Shown one piece after another: positions 1 through 9,775 of a DNA stretch of 64,000 bases. Under the pieces are notes generated by a model. It saw nothing but the letters and a program-made list of their open reading frames with translations. It was not told the origin of the DNA and made no database searches. Positions within the stretch are counted from its first letter, which is position 1; every line of letters begins with the position of its first letter. Source of the DNA: Clostridia bacterium (GTDB lineage Bacteria; Bacillota; Clostridia; TANB77; CAG-508); NCBI GenBank assembly GCA_900770415.1, contig CAAGKN010000004.1:69657-133656 (forward strand), given 5' to 3'. The position numbers and the translations under genes are program-made.

Positions 1-633
1 ATATTTAGTCTTAGTGACTATACGGATTTATTACAAGATAGAAGAGAAAAACTATTTGCAAAACTAAAGAAATGTAGCAAATTAATGGAACCATTTACTT
101 ATGTTCAGATGAAACTAAAATTAGACGAAAATGTTAAACTTTTTAAGGAATTAAACTTAAATGAATATAATGAAAACCAAATATTTATGGAAATGGTAAA
201 CTTCCAAAAAATTTTTTTAAAAGCTTTTAATAAAACATTAAAAAAAATTGAAACAAAGAAAGATGTTTTAGAAAAAATATTTGTATTTAGATATTATAAA
301 CTAATACCAATAAATAAAGAAGATTTAATAAAAGATATAGGTGAATTAAAAGCAGATATTAAAAAAACAGAAAAATATTTAATAACAAAAGCTTGCAATT
401 TAAGGGCAATAAATATATTATGTAAGAATGTTGAGAAAAATTATGAAATAATATCAAGTATATTTAATTACAGAATAATTGACCTAGAAGAAATCCTTTT
501 AGAAATGAAAAAAAATAACGATAAATTTGTTTTAAAAGTATATGATGATAATGCAATAGCGGGAATTCTACAATATGAAAATAACGAAGAAATTAATATT
601 AAATTAAATAAAAAAATCAAATTATTTATATAA
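1..633 (+). CDS. Unknown protein, 5' end cut by the window edge
   Basis: The reading frame is open from base 1, so the ATG at 85 is probably internal and at least 210 codons are present. The visible protein is Lys/Glu/Asn-rich and looks mostly alpha-helical, with no signal peptide, membrane segment or metal motif that I can see. It ends 13 bases before the next gene, whose ribosome binding site (AAGGAGAG) overlaps the gap, so the two probably share a transcript. I do not recognise the family and give no function. Confidence 0.6.
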   Translation: MFSLSDYTDLLQDRREKLFAKLKKCSKLMEPFTYVQMKLKLDENVKLFKELNLNEYNENQIFMEMVNFQKIFLKAFNKTLKKIETKKDVLEKIFVFRYYKLIPINKEDLIKDIGELKADIKKTEKYLITKACNLRAINILCKNVEKNYEIISSIFNYRIIDLEEILLEMKKNNDKFVLKVYDDNAIAGILQYENNEEINIKLNKKIKLFI

Positions 634-646
634 AGGAGAGAATTTT

Positions 647-2290
647 ATGAATATTACTTTTTTAGGAGCAACAAAAACTGTTACAGGTTCAAACTTTTTA
701 TTAGAAGGAGCAGGAAAAAGAATTTTAATTGACTGTGGACTTTATCAAGGAAAAGCTGCAGAAGAAAGAGAAAACTATGAAGATTTTGCATATAATGTAA
801 GCGATATAGACTATTTATTACTTACACATGCACATATAGACCATTCTGGAAGAATTCCAAAATTATATGTAGAAGGCTATAGAAATCCAGTAATTGCAAC
901 AAAAGCAACATGTGATTTGTGTTCAATAATGCTTCCAGATAGTGGACATATACAAGAACAAGAAAATGAATGGCAAAATAGAAAAAGAAAAAGAAAAGGA
1001 CTTCCAGAATTACCACCACTATATACAGCACAAGATGCAATAGATTGTTTAAAAATATTTAAACCAGTAAAATATGATGAAATAATAGAATTGTCACCAG
1101 AAATACATGTTAGATTTAATGATGCAGGACACATGCTTGGTTCTAGTATTATAGAAATATGGGTAAATGAAAACGGAGAGGAAAAGAAAGTAGTATTTTC
1201 AGGAGACCTAGGAAATAGTGACATGCCACTTTTGGATTCTCCAACAATGATAGAAACAGCAGATTACTTAGTTATGGAATCAACATATGGAGGAAGACTT
1301 CATATAAGAAATGATGAAAAAGCAGAATTATTCTTGAATATAGTAGCAGAAACATTAGATAAAGGTGGAAATGTTGTAATACCATCATTTGCAGTAGGAA
1401 GAACACAAGAAATTTTATATGAACTAAACAATTTAAAAGAATATAGAACAGATAAGGAATTCTTAGAAAAATATGATAAATTAATGAAAGCACCAGTATA
1501 TGTAGATAGCCCACTTGCAATATCTGCAACACAAATATTTAGACAAAACACAGAATTATTTGATGAGGATGTAAGAAAACAAATAGAAAGCGGAGATAAT
1601 CCATTAGAGTTCCCAGGATTACAATTTACACAAACAGCAGAAGAATCAAAAGCACTAAATGAAAATACAACACCATCAATAATAATATCAGCTAGTGGTA
1701 TGTGCGAAGTAGGAAGAATAAAGCATCACTTAAAACATAATTTATGGAATCCAAACAGCACAATATTATTTGTTGGTTATCAAGCACCAGGAACACTAGG
1801 AGCAAAATTGGTTGCAGGAGAAAAGAAAGTAAAAATATTTGGAGAAGAAGTAGCTGTAAATGCTAGAATAGAGTACATAGAAGGATATTCAGGACACGCA
1901 GACCAAGAAGGACTTTTAAATTTTGTATATTCATTTATAACAAAACCAAAACATATATTCCTAGTACATGGAGAACCAGAAGGGCAAAAGGTATTAAAAG
2001 AAAAATTACTAGAAACAACAGATATACCAGTAACAATACCAGAATATGGAGAAGATTACAAACTAGACGATAAAATATCAGTAGAATCAAAAGTTAATAT
2101 GTATGATAAACATAGATATTTAAGATTAGAAGTAATAGATAGATTATCTACATTAAAAGAAGAATTAGAAGATATGAGCTCAATGATAAAAGATGACATA
2201 TTCGATGAGGATAAAAAAGACGAAGAAATAATGGCAATAAACGAAAAGATAAAAGAATTAGAACAACAAATAGTAAAAACAATTTCGTAA
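647..2290 (+). CDS. Beta-CASP metallo-beta-lactamase-fold RNA-processing protein
   Basis: The 547-residue protein opens with a metallo-beta-lactamase fold. Its zinc motif HAHIDH is at residues 61-66, and further metal ligands follow in a GHMLGS segment near residue 165 and a FSGDLG segment near residue 185. The middle holds a beta-CASP domain, and a late SGHAD motif near residue 420 is typical of the KH-lacking YSH1/CPSF73-like group (COG1236). The family cuts or trims RNA. A helical tail of about 60 residues ends the protein. The start follows AAGGAGAG with good spacing. A second, very differently encoded paralogue lies at 54041-55459. RNA substrate unknown. Confidence 0.85.
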   Translation: MNITFLGATKTVTGSNFLLEGAGKRILIDCGLYQGKAAEERENYEDFAYNVSDIDYLLLTHAHIDHSGRIPKLYVEGYRNPVIATKATCDLCSIMLPDSGHIQEQENEWQNRKRKRKGLPELPPLYTAQDAIDCLKIFKPVKYDEIIELSPEIHVRFNDAGHMLGSSIIEIWVNENGEEKKVVFSGDLGNSDMPLLDSPTMIETADYLVMESTYGGRLHIRNDEKAELFLNIVAETLDKGGNVVIPSFAVGRTQEILYELNNLKEYRTDKEFLEKYDKLMKAPVYVDSPLAISATQIFRQNTELFDEDVRKQIESGDNPLEFPGLQFTQTAEESKALNENTTPSIIISASGMCEVGRIKHHLKHNLWNPNSTILFVGYQAPGTLGAKLVAGEKKVKIFGEEVAVNARIEYIEGYSGHADQEGLLNFVYSFITKPKHIFLVHGEPEGQKVLKEKLLETTDIPVTIPEYGEDYKLDDKISVESKVNMYDKHRYLRLEVIDRLSTLKEELEDMSSMIKDDIFDEDKKDEEIMAINEKIKELEQQIVKTIS

Positions 2291-2305
2291 TTACAATAAA
2301 CGTAT

Positions 2306-2326
2306 GGGCAGGACCTGTGTCTGCCC
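2306..2326. repeat. Intergenic GC-rich hairpin (GGGCAG...CTGCCC)
   Basis: A 6-bp perfect stem, GGGCAG at 2306-2311 with CTGCCC at 2321-2326, lies between two co-directional genes. There is no T-run, so it is not a classical terminator. It resembles the hairpins at 37596-37635 and 51122-51143 in its G-rich left arm and C-rich right arm inside A+T-rich spacers. Confidence 0.55.
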
Positions 2327-2350
2327 TGAATAATTTTGAAGGAGATACAA

Positions 2351-4228
2351 ATGGAAAAATATTATAATGATGCAATTATAGGTAATAAAGAAATAACAGC
2401 CAGCTATACCAAAAAAGGAGAACTATTAAGGGTATTTTACCCAAACACAGATTACAGGCAATTTGTAGATTATTTTCATACAGGAGTAAAAATAAATGAT
2501 TCAAATATGATTTATTTACATGACGACATAAACAACCAATATGAACAATATTTTACAGAAAACACAAACATACTAAATACAAATATATTAAATACATATT
2601 TTAAATTAAATATTTTACAAACAGATTTTGTATGTATAAATAAAAACGTAATTGTAAAAAAATATAAATTCAAAAACCAAAACAATATAGATTTAAATGT
2701 AAGCTTTATAATACATTCTGCTTTACTTACAAATGACAATAATCAAGTAAGTGGCTACTATGTTAATGACAGCCTAGTTCAATATATGCATGATTATACA
2801 TTTTCTATTTGCTCAAATAATAAAGTAAAAGCTTCACAAATAAATAATAATGAAGCTAACATAGAAAACGGTGTAATTTGGGATAAAGATTATATAGGAA
2901 TGTCAAATGATTCAAGTATTTGCTATGACTTAGGAACACTAAAACCAAATGAAGAAAAAGAATTAGACATATATATAACAATTTCTCATGGTTCATCAAT
3001 AAAAGAAATAGAAACAAAAATTACAGAAGCAAAAAATATAGATGTAAAAAAGGAATTAGACAAAGCAAAAAAACATTGGGAAAAATATGTAAAAGAACAT
3101 GATACAATAAAACTTCCAGAATCTAATACTAAATACATGAAAAAATTAGAAAAAATATATAAGAGAACAATATTACTTTATCCATTACTTACAAATGAGT
3201 TAACAGGAGGAATATCAGCAGCAGTAGAGATAGACGAAAACCGTACAAAATGTGGAAGATACTCTTATTGTTGGCCAAGAGATGCAATATTTATAACAAA
3301 TTCATTAGATATATTAGGAATGACAAAAGAAACAGAAAAATACTACAAAACATTTTGCAAAATGACACAAAGCAAAAATGGAATGTGGGAGCAAAGATTT
3401 TATACAGATGGAAGTTTAGCTCCTTGCTGGGGATATCAAATAGACGAAACAGCAAGTGTAGTATATGGAATTTACAATCATTATGAGCATACAAAGAACG
3501 AAAAATTTTTAAAAGACACATTAAGAATGAGCGAAAGTGCTATAAAATTCTTAAAGAAATACGTACAAAATGTTTTAGATGAAAAAGAAGAAGAATATAA
3601 AAGCTATGATTTGTGGGAAGAAAACGAGGGAATACACACATATTCACTTGCAACAATCTTTTCAAGCTTTGATGCAATGATAAAAATATATGAAATAGTA
3701 AAACCAGAGTTCGAAAAAAATAGATTAAAAATAGAAAAAATTGAAAAAGAATTGCAAATATTAAGAAAATATTTAGTAGAAATCAAAAATTACATATTAA
3801 AAAATCTATATGATAACAATAAAAAAACATTTGTAAGAAATAAAGATCAAAAAATGGATATAAGCTTACTAGGACTGGTTACACCATTTAAAGTAATAGC
3901 ACCAAAAGAAAAGAAAATGCTAAACACATTAGAAAGAATAGAACTAACATTAAGAACATATACAGGTGGCTATTTAAGATATGAAGGAGATAACTATGCA
4001 GGAGGAAATCCATGGGTAATAGCAAACTTATGGATGGCAGAATATTGCTTAGAAGCAGGAAATAAAAAGAAAGCAAGAGAATGTTTTGAGTTCGTTGTAA
4101 AAACAGCAACAGAACATGGATATTTGGCAGAACAAATAGACAATAGCACAATGCAAGCAAAATGGGTAATAGGATTAGGATGGTCACATGCGATGTTTAT
4201 AGATGTATTGCAAAAACTATACAAATAA
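2351..4228 (+). CDS. Glycoside hydrolase family 15 (glucoamylase-like)
   Basis: A 625-residue protein with the two-part layout of prokaryotic GH15 enzymes: an N-terminal beta-sandwich of about 250 residues, then an (alpha/alpha)6 barrel. The barrel carries the GRYSYCWPRDA segment near residue 300 and LWEENEGIHTYS near 425, where GH15 places a catalytic glutamate. A conserved GLGWSHAMF segment lies near the C-terminus. The family releases glucose or related sugars from alpha-glucans, or cleaves trehalose. There is no signal peptide, so it probably acts on intracellular polymer. The ATG at 2351 has GAAGGAG at the right distance; the in-frame ATG at 2336 overlaps that site and is rejected. Confidence 0.85.
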   Translation: MEKYYNDAIIGNKEITASYTKKGELLRVFYPNTDYRQFVDYFHTGVKINDSNMIYLHDDINNQYEQYFTENTNILNTNILNTYFKLNILQTDFVCINKNVIVKKYKFKNQNNIDLNVSFIIHSALLTNDNNQVSGYYVNDSLVQYMHDYTFSICSNNKVKASQINNNEANIENGVIWDKDYIGMSNDSSICYDLGTLKPNEEKELDIYITISHGSSIKEIETKITEAKNIDVKKELDKAKKHWEKYVKEHDTIKLPESNTKYMKKLEKIYKRTILLYPLLTNELTGGISAAVEIDENRTKCGRYSYCWPRDAIFITNSLDILGMTKETEKYYKTFCKMTQSKNGMWEQRFYTDGSLAPCWGYQIDETASVVYGIYNHYEHTKNEKFLKDTLRMSESAIKFLKKYVQNVLDEKEEEYKSYDLWEENEGIHTYSLATIFSSFDAMIKIYEIVKPEFEKNRLKIEKIEKELQILRKYLVEIKNYILKNLYDNNKKTFVRNKDQKMDISLLGLVTPFKVIAPKEKKMLNTLERIELTLRTYTGGYLRYEGDNYAGGNPWVIANLWMAEYCLEAGNKKKARECFEFVVKTATEHGYLAEQIDNSTMQAKWVIGLGWSHAMFIDVLQKLYK

Positions 4229-4322
4229 AACAAATAAAAATCAGTATCTTGGCAAAATGCACAATCTATTAATTTTGATTTGTTTAGAAATGTGATTAAT
4301 ATTTTAATTAAAGGAGAATTGT

Positions 4323-5684
4323 ATGGCAAAACCAAGTACAGTATTTGTTTGTAGCAATTGTGGAAATGAATCTTCTAAATGGTTTGGAAGATGTCCAGCT
4401 TGCAATGAATGGAATACTTGTTATGAAGAAAAAATTAATTTAAAATCTAGTGGAAAATCAGCTAGCAAAAAAACAGCGACAACAGTAAAACTAGACGATG
4501 TAAAGAAACAAGATATTGTTAGAACAAAAACAGGGTTTGGTGAACTAGATAGAGTATTAGGAGGGGGACTTGTTAAAGGCTCCCTAACTTTACTTGGAGG
4601 AGAACCTGGTATTGGTAAGTCTACTTTAATTCTACAAATATGCGATAAAATTAAAGGCGAAGGACAAGTTTTATATGTATCTGGAGAGGAATCTGCTCAA
4701 CAAATAAAAATAAGGGCAGATAGATTAGGAATAAAAAACAATGATATTGTATTTTTAGGAGAAACAGATATAGATGTAATAGAAGATGCAATATTAAAAA
4801 CAAATCCAAAATTAGTTATAATAGATTCTATACAAACAATGTATTCAGATGAAATAACTTCAGGACCCGGTAGCGTTAGCCAAGTAAGAGAAATAACAGC
4901 AAGAATAATGAAAATGTGTAAACAAGAAGAAATTACAACAATAATAATTGGACATGTTACAAAAGATGGTAATATAGCTGGGCCAAGAGTTTTAGAGCAT
5001 ATGGTCGATACAGTTCTATATCTAGAAGGAGAAAGATATTTTGCTTATAGAATTTTAAGAGGAGTAAAAAACAGATTTGGTTCAACAAATGAAATTGGAA
5101 TGTTTGAGATGAATGATATAGGTATGTGCGAAATTGACAATCCCTCATCTGTACTATTGTCAGAAAAGAATGAAAATGTAGCAGGCTCAATTGTTGTAGC
5201 AAGCATAGAAGGTACAAGACCAATACTTGTAGAATTACAAGCATTAACGGCTACGAGCGTATTTGGAATGCCAAGGAGAACTGCGAATGGTATAGATTAT
5301 AATAGATTAACATTATTAATTGCAGTATTAGAAAAAAGAACAGGACTGCCACTTGGAAATCAAGATGTATATTTAAACATAGTTGGAGGAATAAAAATAA
5401 ATGAACCAGCTTTAGATTTAGGCATAATTCTTGCAGTAAGTTCTAGTTTTAAAAATATACCAATACCAAATGATGTAATTGCAATAGGAGAGGTTGGACT
5501 AACAGGAGAAGTAAGAAGTGTAAATCAAATAGAAAAAAGAATAAAAGAAGCAGAAAAACTAGGATTTAAAAAATGTATAATTCCAGAAAGCAATAAAAAA
5601 CTATTGAAAGATACATACAAATTAGATATAATAAGTGTGCAAAATATTTCGGAAGCGATGAGATGCTTAGAATTAAAGAGGTGA
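4323..5684 (+). CDS. radA: DNA repair protein RadA
   Basis: The 453-residue protein has the full RadA/Sms order. A four-cysteine zinc finger (CSNCG...CPAC) is at residues 10-27, followed by a RecA-like ATPase with Walker A GGEPGIGKST near residue 92, the RadA-specific KNRFG motif near 250, and a C-terminal Lon-protease-like domain. RadA helps process recombination intermediates as a branch-migration helicase. disA follows after 4 bases, the usual radA-disA pair of Firmicutes, so the two are probably co-transcribed. Confidence 0.97.
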   Translation: MAKPSTVFVCSNCGNESSKWFGRCPACNEWNTCYEEKINLKSSGKSASKKTATTVKLDDVKKQDIVRTKTGFGELDRVLGGGLVKGSLTLLGGEPGIGKSTLILQICDKIKGEGQVLYVSGEESAQQIKIRADRLGIKNNDIVFLGETDIDVIEDAILKTNPKLVIIDSIQTMYSDEITSGPGSVSQVREITARIMKMCKQEEITTIIIGHVTKDGNIAGPRVLEHMVDTVLYLEGERYFAYRILRGVKNRFGSTNEIGMFEMNDIGMCEIDNPSSVLLSEKNENVAGSIVVASIEGTRPILVELQALTATSVFGMPRRTANGIDYNRLTLLIAVLEKRTGLPLGNQDVYLNIVGGIKINEPALDLGIILAVSSSFKNIPIPNDVIAIGEVGLTGEVRSVNQIEKRIKEAEKLGFKKCIIPESNKKLLKDTYKLDIISVQNISEAMRCLELKR

Positions 5685-5688
5685 TAGT

Positions 5689-6771
5689 TTGACAGAGAAA
5701 ACAAAAAATGATGAAGAACTAATCAATATACTTAAGATTATAGCTCCAGGTACTTTATTTAGAGAAGGTCTAGACAACATATTAAAAGCAAAAACAGGTG
5801 CTTTAATTATAATAGGAGATACAAAAGAAGTCTTAGATTTAGTAGATGGAGGCTTTAGAATTGATGAGGAATATACTCCTGCTAGACTATATGAGCTTGC
5901 TAAAATGGATGGAGCAATAGTATTAAGCAAAGATTTAAAACGAATTCTTTTAGCAAATACACAAATAATACCATCACCAAAAATATTAACACAAGAAACA
6001 GGAACAAGACATAGAACAGCAGAACGTACAGCAAAGCAAACAGGGGAGCTTGTTGTGAGTATATCTCAAAGAAGAAATATAATAACAGTATTTAAAGGAG
6101 ACTTTAGATATACAATAGAGGACAGTAGCAAAATAGTAACAAAAGCAAATCAAGCACTTCAAACTCTAGAAAATTATAAAAGAGTTTTTGATACAAAACT
6201 AAAAGTTTTAAATGAGTATGAATTTAATGATATTGTTACATTAGACAATGTAATTACATGTATACAGAGAGCTGAAATGGTAAACAGAGTTGCAGAACAA
6301 GTAAAACGCTCAATATATGAATTAGGAGCAGATGGAGTTTTAGTAAAAATGCAACTAGAAGAATTAGTAGAAGATTTACCACAAGAAGAGCTATTAATAA
6401 TAAAAGATTACATAGCACCAACAAGAAGATTAGTAGCAGAAAAGATATTACAAAATATACAAGCATATTCACAAACTGAATTTGTACAAGCAGAGCTAAT
6501 TGCTAAAATGCTAGGATATGACCAATTCGATAACTATGAAGAAGTTGCGGTATATCCAAGAGGATATAGAATTTTAAATAAAATACCAAGAATGCCAAAT
6601 AGTATTGTTACAAATTTAGTAAAAACATTTAAATCTTTCCAACATATTTTACTTGCAGATGTAGACAAATTAGATGAAGTTGATGGAATAGGAGAAGTTA
6701 GAGCACGAACGATTAAGCAATCATTAAGAAGAATGCAAGAACAATTTGTATTTGATAATTTAATGATTTAA
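5689..6771 (+). CDS. disA: DNA integrity scanning diadenylate cyclase DisA
   Basis: A 360-residue protein with an N-terminal DAC domain carrying DGAIVLSKD near residue 74 and GTRHRTAER near residue 104, the DGA and RHR motifs of c-di-AMP synthases. A helical spine and a C-terminal helix-hairpin-helix DNA-binding domain follow. The family makes c-di-AMP from two ATP while scanning DNA and slows at branched structures. The start is TTG at 5689, preceded by AAAGAGGTGATAG and only 4 bases after radA. Confidence 0.96.
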   Translation: MTEKTKNDEELINILKIIAPGTLFREGLDNILKAKTGALIIIGDTKEVLDLVDGGFRIDEEYTPARLYELAKMDGAIVLSKDLKRILLANTQIIPSPKILTQETGTRHRTAERTAKQTGELVVSISQRRNIITVFKGDFRYTIEDSSKIVTKANQALQTLENYKRVFDTKLKVLNEYEFNDIVTLDNVITCIQRAEMVNRVAEQVKRSIYELGADGVLVKMQLEELVEDLPQEELLIIKDYIAPTRRLVAEKILQNIQAYSQTEFVQAELIAKMLGYDQFDNYEEVAVYPRGYRILNKIPRMPNSIVTNLVKTFKSFQHILLADVDKLDEVDGIGEVRARTIKQSLRRMQEQFVFDNLMI

Positions 6772-6784
6772 TGAGGTGAAAAAT

Positions 6785-7972
6785 TTGAAAAATAAAAAAT
6801 CTCAAAAAGGTATTACAATAATAGCATTAGTTTTAACTATTATTATACTTTTAATATTAGCTTCTGTAGCGACATATACAGGAATTGAATCTTATGATAG
6901 AGCCGAACAAATAAAATTTGTATCACAAATGCAATTAATTCAAACAAAAGTAGATGAAGTAGTACAAAAGAATGACTTTGCATCACTTGGAGATGCTTTA
7001 AATGCTGAACAAAAAAATATAGTAAATAGTGCAGTAAATAGCGACGGAATATCATGGCCAACTACTGAAGAGTTTAACGACTATGTAAGATACTTTTCAA
7101 AAGAAAAGTTAAGGACACAATTAGAATTGGACAATATAGATGAAGACATAATCATAAATTTTAAAACTAGAGAAGTTATAAGCACAGTAGGGTTTGAATA
7201 TGGAGGCACAACATATTATACTCAATATAAACTGCCAAAAGGGGAAAAGCTAACTCAATATGAAAAACCTAATACAACTCTATCTTTCGAGTATTCTAAA
7301 ACCGCTCAGGACTTAACTTCAATATTAAAGATAGTAAAAGTAGAAAGAACAGAAAAGAATGGCAATACAGTGCAATTGAAATCAGATACATTAAAGTATG
7401 AACTATGGAAAAAAGAAAATGATAATTATGTTTATTTAAAACAAATAAATCCAAACGAAACTTTAATTTCTATTGCTGGTGAGTATAAAATAAAAGTTAT
7501 AGATAATGTAGGAAATGAATACGAGGGAGAGTCGTTTGTAATAAGAATTACAAACCCACCACGAATAGAAAAAAACTGGAGTAAAATAGTTCAGATAAAA
7601 GGTATAAATTCAGCTGGACAAAAAATTGACACGTTTACAGAAGTAGATAGTAATACAATATGGTATGACTATTCTAGCAATATTAAATTTGCATATTCAA
7701 AAAACAGTGATAGTGATTATCTAGTTTGGATTCCACGATATGCAAAAAATAATTCAACAAATGAAATTAAGTTCATAAAAGGAAATTCGAATATATTTGA
7801 AGATAATACAAAGATGAATGATGATTGGACTGTGCCAGAAGAGTTTTCACAAAATGGAATTAAGCTTACTGGATTCTGGCTTAAAGTAACAGAACCAAAT
7901 TCTGAAGATAAGAATATAGATGAATTTTTAAAAAACATAAATAAAGAAGACATAGTTTATGTTTATGAATAA
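6785..7972 (+). CDS. Prepilin-like (type IV pilin N-terminal) protein with large unknown C-terminal domain
   Basis: The N-terminus (KSQKGITIIALVLTIIILLI) is a class III prepilin-like leader: basic, then a Gly at a likely peptidase cut, then a hydrophobic helix with 'ITIIALV' in place of FTLIE. About 360 residues follow with no domain I recognise, including Tyr/Asn-rich beta-type sequence. Such orphan pilin-like proteins are common in Clostridia. The TTG at 6785 is 7 bases from GAGGTG and is preferred over the GTG at 6776, which lies inside that site. A prepilin peptidase is encoded at 38215. No pilus assembly genes are adjacent. Confidence 0.7.
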   Translation: MKNKKSQKGITIIALVLTIIILLILASVATYTGIESYDRAEQIKFVSQMQLIQTKVDEVVQKNDFASLGDALNAEQKNIVNSAVNSDGISWPTTEEFNDYVRYFSKEKLRTQLELDNIDEDIIINFKTREVISTVGFEYGGTTYYTQYKLPKGEKLTQYEKPNTTLSFEYSKTAQDLTSILKIVKVERTEKNGNTVQLKSDTLKYELWKKENDNYVYLKQINPNETLISIAGEYKIKVIDNVGNEYEGESFVIRITNPPRIEKNWSKIVQIKGINSAGQKIDTFTEVDSNTIWYDYSSNIKFAYSKNSDSDYLVWIPRYAKNNSTNEIKFIKGNSNIFEDNTKMNDDWTVPEEFSQNGIKLTGFWLKVTEPNSEDKNIDEFLKNINKEDIVYVYE

Positions 7973-7987
7973 AAGGGAGGAAACAAA

Positions 7988-8734
7988 ATGAAAAACAAAT
8001 TAACTTATAGCATAGCTGCATTAATAATTGTAATTATTATAGGAGGATTTTTAGGATACGGTTATTATAAAAAAGCAACATATAAACTACAAAGACCAGT
8101 GGTTTCTATGGAAGTAGAAGGATATGGTACAGTAAAAATGGAATTGTATCCAGACATGGCACCAAATACAGTAAAAAACTTTGTTAAATTAGTCAATGAA
8201 GGTTATTACAATGGACTAACATTTCACAGAATACAAGAAGACTTAATACAAGGTGGAGATAAACAGGGAGATGGTACAGGAAGTACAGAATATAGTATAA
8301 ATGGAGAGTTCGCTAAAAATAATTATAAAGAAAATACTTTAAGCTTTGAAAGAGGAACAGTAGGATTAGCACGACAAGACTATTCATATTATGCATCTAT
8401 GGATTCTAGCTTAACAGAAAAAGGATATAATTCAGGATATGCACAATTTTTTATAATGGCACAAGATCAAAAAGGATATGACGGTTATTACACAGCTTTT
8501 GGAAAAGTTATAGAAGGAATGGATGTTGTTGACAAACTAACAAAAATAGAAACACAAACAAAAACTGATGAACAAACAGGAGAAACATCAACAACTACTA
8601 CACCAGTAAATGCACCTGTAATAAAAAATATGACAGTAGAAACATTTGGAGTAAACTATGGAGAACCAGAAACACACAAATCTTTTGACATAAATTCTTG
8701 GTTTATGAGTTTATACGGATTATCACAACAATAA
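7988..8734 (+). CDS. Membrane-anchored cyclophilin-type peptidyl-prolyl isomerase
   Basis: A 248-residue protein. Residues 8-25 form one N-terminal membrane anchor with no lipobox. The rest is a cyclophilin domain: PNTVKNFVKLV near residue 60, FHRI near 75 with IQGGD soon after, and YTAFGKVIEGMDVVD near 168. Cyclophilins speed cis-trans isomerisation of X-Pro bonds; the anchor places this one outside the membrane, probably in folding of exported proteins. The SD is AGGGAGG. It sits 15 bases after the pilin-like gene and may be co-transcribed with it. Confidence 0.88.
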   Translation: MKNKLTYSIAALIIVIIIGGFLGYGYYKKATYKLQRPVVSMEVEGYGTVKMELYPDMAPNTVKNFVKLVNEGYYNGLTFHRIQEDLIQGGDKQGDGTGSTEYSINGEFAKNNYKENTLSFERGTVGLARQDYSYYASMDSSLTEKGYNSGYAQFFIMAQDQKGYDGYYTAFGKVIEGMDVVDKLTKIETQTKTDEQTGETSTTTTPVNAPVIKNMTVETFGVNYGEPETHKSFDINSWFMSLYGLSQQ

Positions 8735-8768
8735 ATAGTAATTTGCTGAAATGATTGGAGGAATGGGT

Positions 8769-9194
8769 ATGAAAAATAAAAATGTATTATTTGCAGTATT
8801 AGGTATAATTGTATTAGTAGTGTTAGTGATAGGAGTTTTTTATCATTTTAGAGATAGAAGAACTTATACACTAAATTTACCTCAACTTGAAAAATTAGAA
8901 AGTATTTCATTAAATCAAAATGAAAAAGATATTAGTATTAATGACAGAGAAGAAATGAAAGATATACTATATGTTTTAAATGGTACAAAAAGAGTTACTA
9001 AAAACGAAAGCATACAAGATGCACCTGTAAATATTGATGATGAAATAAAAGTTGATTTTCACTTTATAGAAGCTGGAGTATCTACAATATTCGTATATAA
9101 GAAAAACAATAGTTATTATATTGAACAACCATATAATGGTATATATCAAATAAGTGGAGATGAATACAATTCGATAGAGAAACTTGTTAGATAA
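8769..9194 (+). CDS. Small single-pass membrane protein, possibly DUF5301-like
   Basis: About 141 residues: an N-terminal membrane helix (residues 7-25) followed by a globular outer domain with alternating beta-strand and charged segments, ending near SGDEYNSIEKLV. From memory the outer domain resembles DUF5301 proteins of Clostridia, but this is tentative. Start at 8769 is chosen because GGAGGAA lies 6 bases upstream; earlier in-frame ATGs at 8751 and 8763 overlap or precede that site. It is the last gene of the radA-side run before the tRNA operon promoter. Confidence 0.65.
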   Translation: MKNKNVLFAVLGIIVLVVLVIGVFYHFRDRRTYTLNLPQLEKLESISLNQNEKDISINDREEMKDILYVLNGTKRVTKNESIQDAPVNIDDEIKVDFHFIEAGVSTIFVYKKNNSYYIEQPYNGIYQISGDEYNSIEKLVR

Positions 9195-9263
9195 ATTACA
9201 ATTTGTATAAATAAATTTCAAAAAAATAATTTCAAAAAAAATAAAAAAAATTGAAATTTAGTA

Positions 9264-9292
9264 TTGACATATTAATTAAAATCTAGTATACT
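9264..9292 (+). promoter_or_regulatory. Sigma-A promoter of the Val-Asp-Phe tRNA operon
   Basis: A perfect TTGACA at 9264 and TATACT at 9287 are separated by 17 bases, 19 bases before the first tRNA. The upstream A-tract and the text TTGAAATTTAGTATTGACA nearly match the Met-Tyr tRNA promoter at 21769, suggesting a shared strong-promoter design with an UP-like element. Confidence 0.88.
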
Positions 9293-9311
9293 TATTTTCG
9301 TCCTAAGAAAT

Positions 9312-9387
9312 GGGCGCATAGCTCAGCTGGTAGAGCATCTGCCTTACAAGCAGGGGGTCATAGGTTCGAGTCCTATTGCGCCCACCA
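9312..9387 (+). tRNA. tRNA-Val (anticodon UAC)
   Basis: Acceptor GGGCGCA pairs with TGCGCCC; the anticodon loop CTTACAA gives UAC; T-loop GGTTCGAGTCC; CCA is encoded at the 3' end. Confidence 0.97.
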
Positions 9388-9394
9388 TTTTTTT

Positions 9395-9471
9395 GGCCCG
9401 GTAGTTCAGTTGGTTAGAACGCTAGCCTGTCACGCTAGAGGTCGTCGGTTCGAGCCCGATCCGGGTCGCCA
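9395..9471 (+). tRNA. tRNA-Asp (anticodon GUC)
   Basis: Acceptor GGCCCGG pairs with CCGGGTC with one G-U pair; the anticodon loop CTGTCAC gives GUC; CCA encoded. It lies 7 bases after tRNA-Val in the same transcript. Confidence 0.97.
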
Positions 9472-9491
9472 TTTTTTTATTATATATAGTT

Positions 9492-9567
9492 GGCTCGATA
9501 GCTCAGTTGGTAGAGCAGGGGACTGAAAATCCCCGTGTCAGTGGTTCGATTCCACTTCGAGCCACCA
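9492..9567 (+). tRNA. tRNA-Phe (anticodon GAA)
   Basis: Acceptor GGCTCGA pairs with TCGAGCC; anticodon loop ACTGAAAAT centre gives GAA; CCA encoded. It is the last tRNA of the cluster and is followed by a terminator. Confidence 0.97.
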
Positions 9568-9570
9568 CAA

Positions 9571-9599
9571 AGCACAGCGAAGTCTGTGCTAATTTTTTT
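9571..9599 (+). terminator. Rho-independent terminator of tRNA operon
   Basis: AGCACAG at 9571 pairs with CTGTGCT at 9584, followed by AA and seven T residues. Confidence 0.9.
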
Positions 9600-9660
9600 G
9601 GAAATTGTGGAATCGAAAAGGAGGCTGCCAAGTTTCAAACGAAATTCCCATAAAAAATAA

Positions 9661-9689
9661 TTGACAACAATACAAAATGGTACTATAAT
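9661..9689 (+). promoter_or_regulatory. Sigma-A promoter of the small membrane protein gene
   Basis: TTGACA at 9661 and TATAAT at 9684, spaced by 17 bases, both consensus. The roughly 80-base leader contains a small CCTG...CAGG hairpin before the ribosome binding site. Confidence 0.87.
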
Positions 9690-9775
9690 AAATCCTGCTT
9701 AATTTTTATAATCCTGTTTTCAGGTTGATATATAGACATAAGAATTAAAAAGAATTTTTTCAGGAGGAAAAGGTA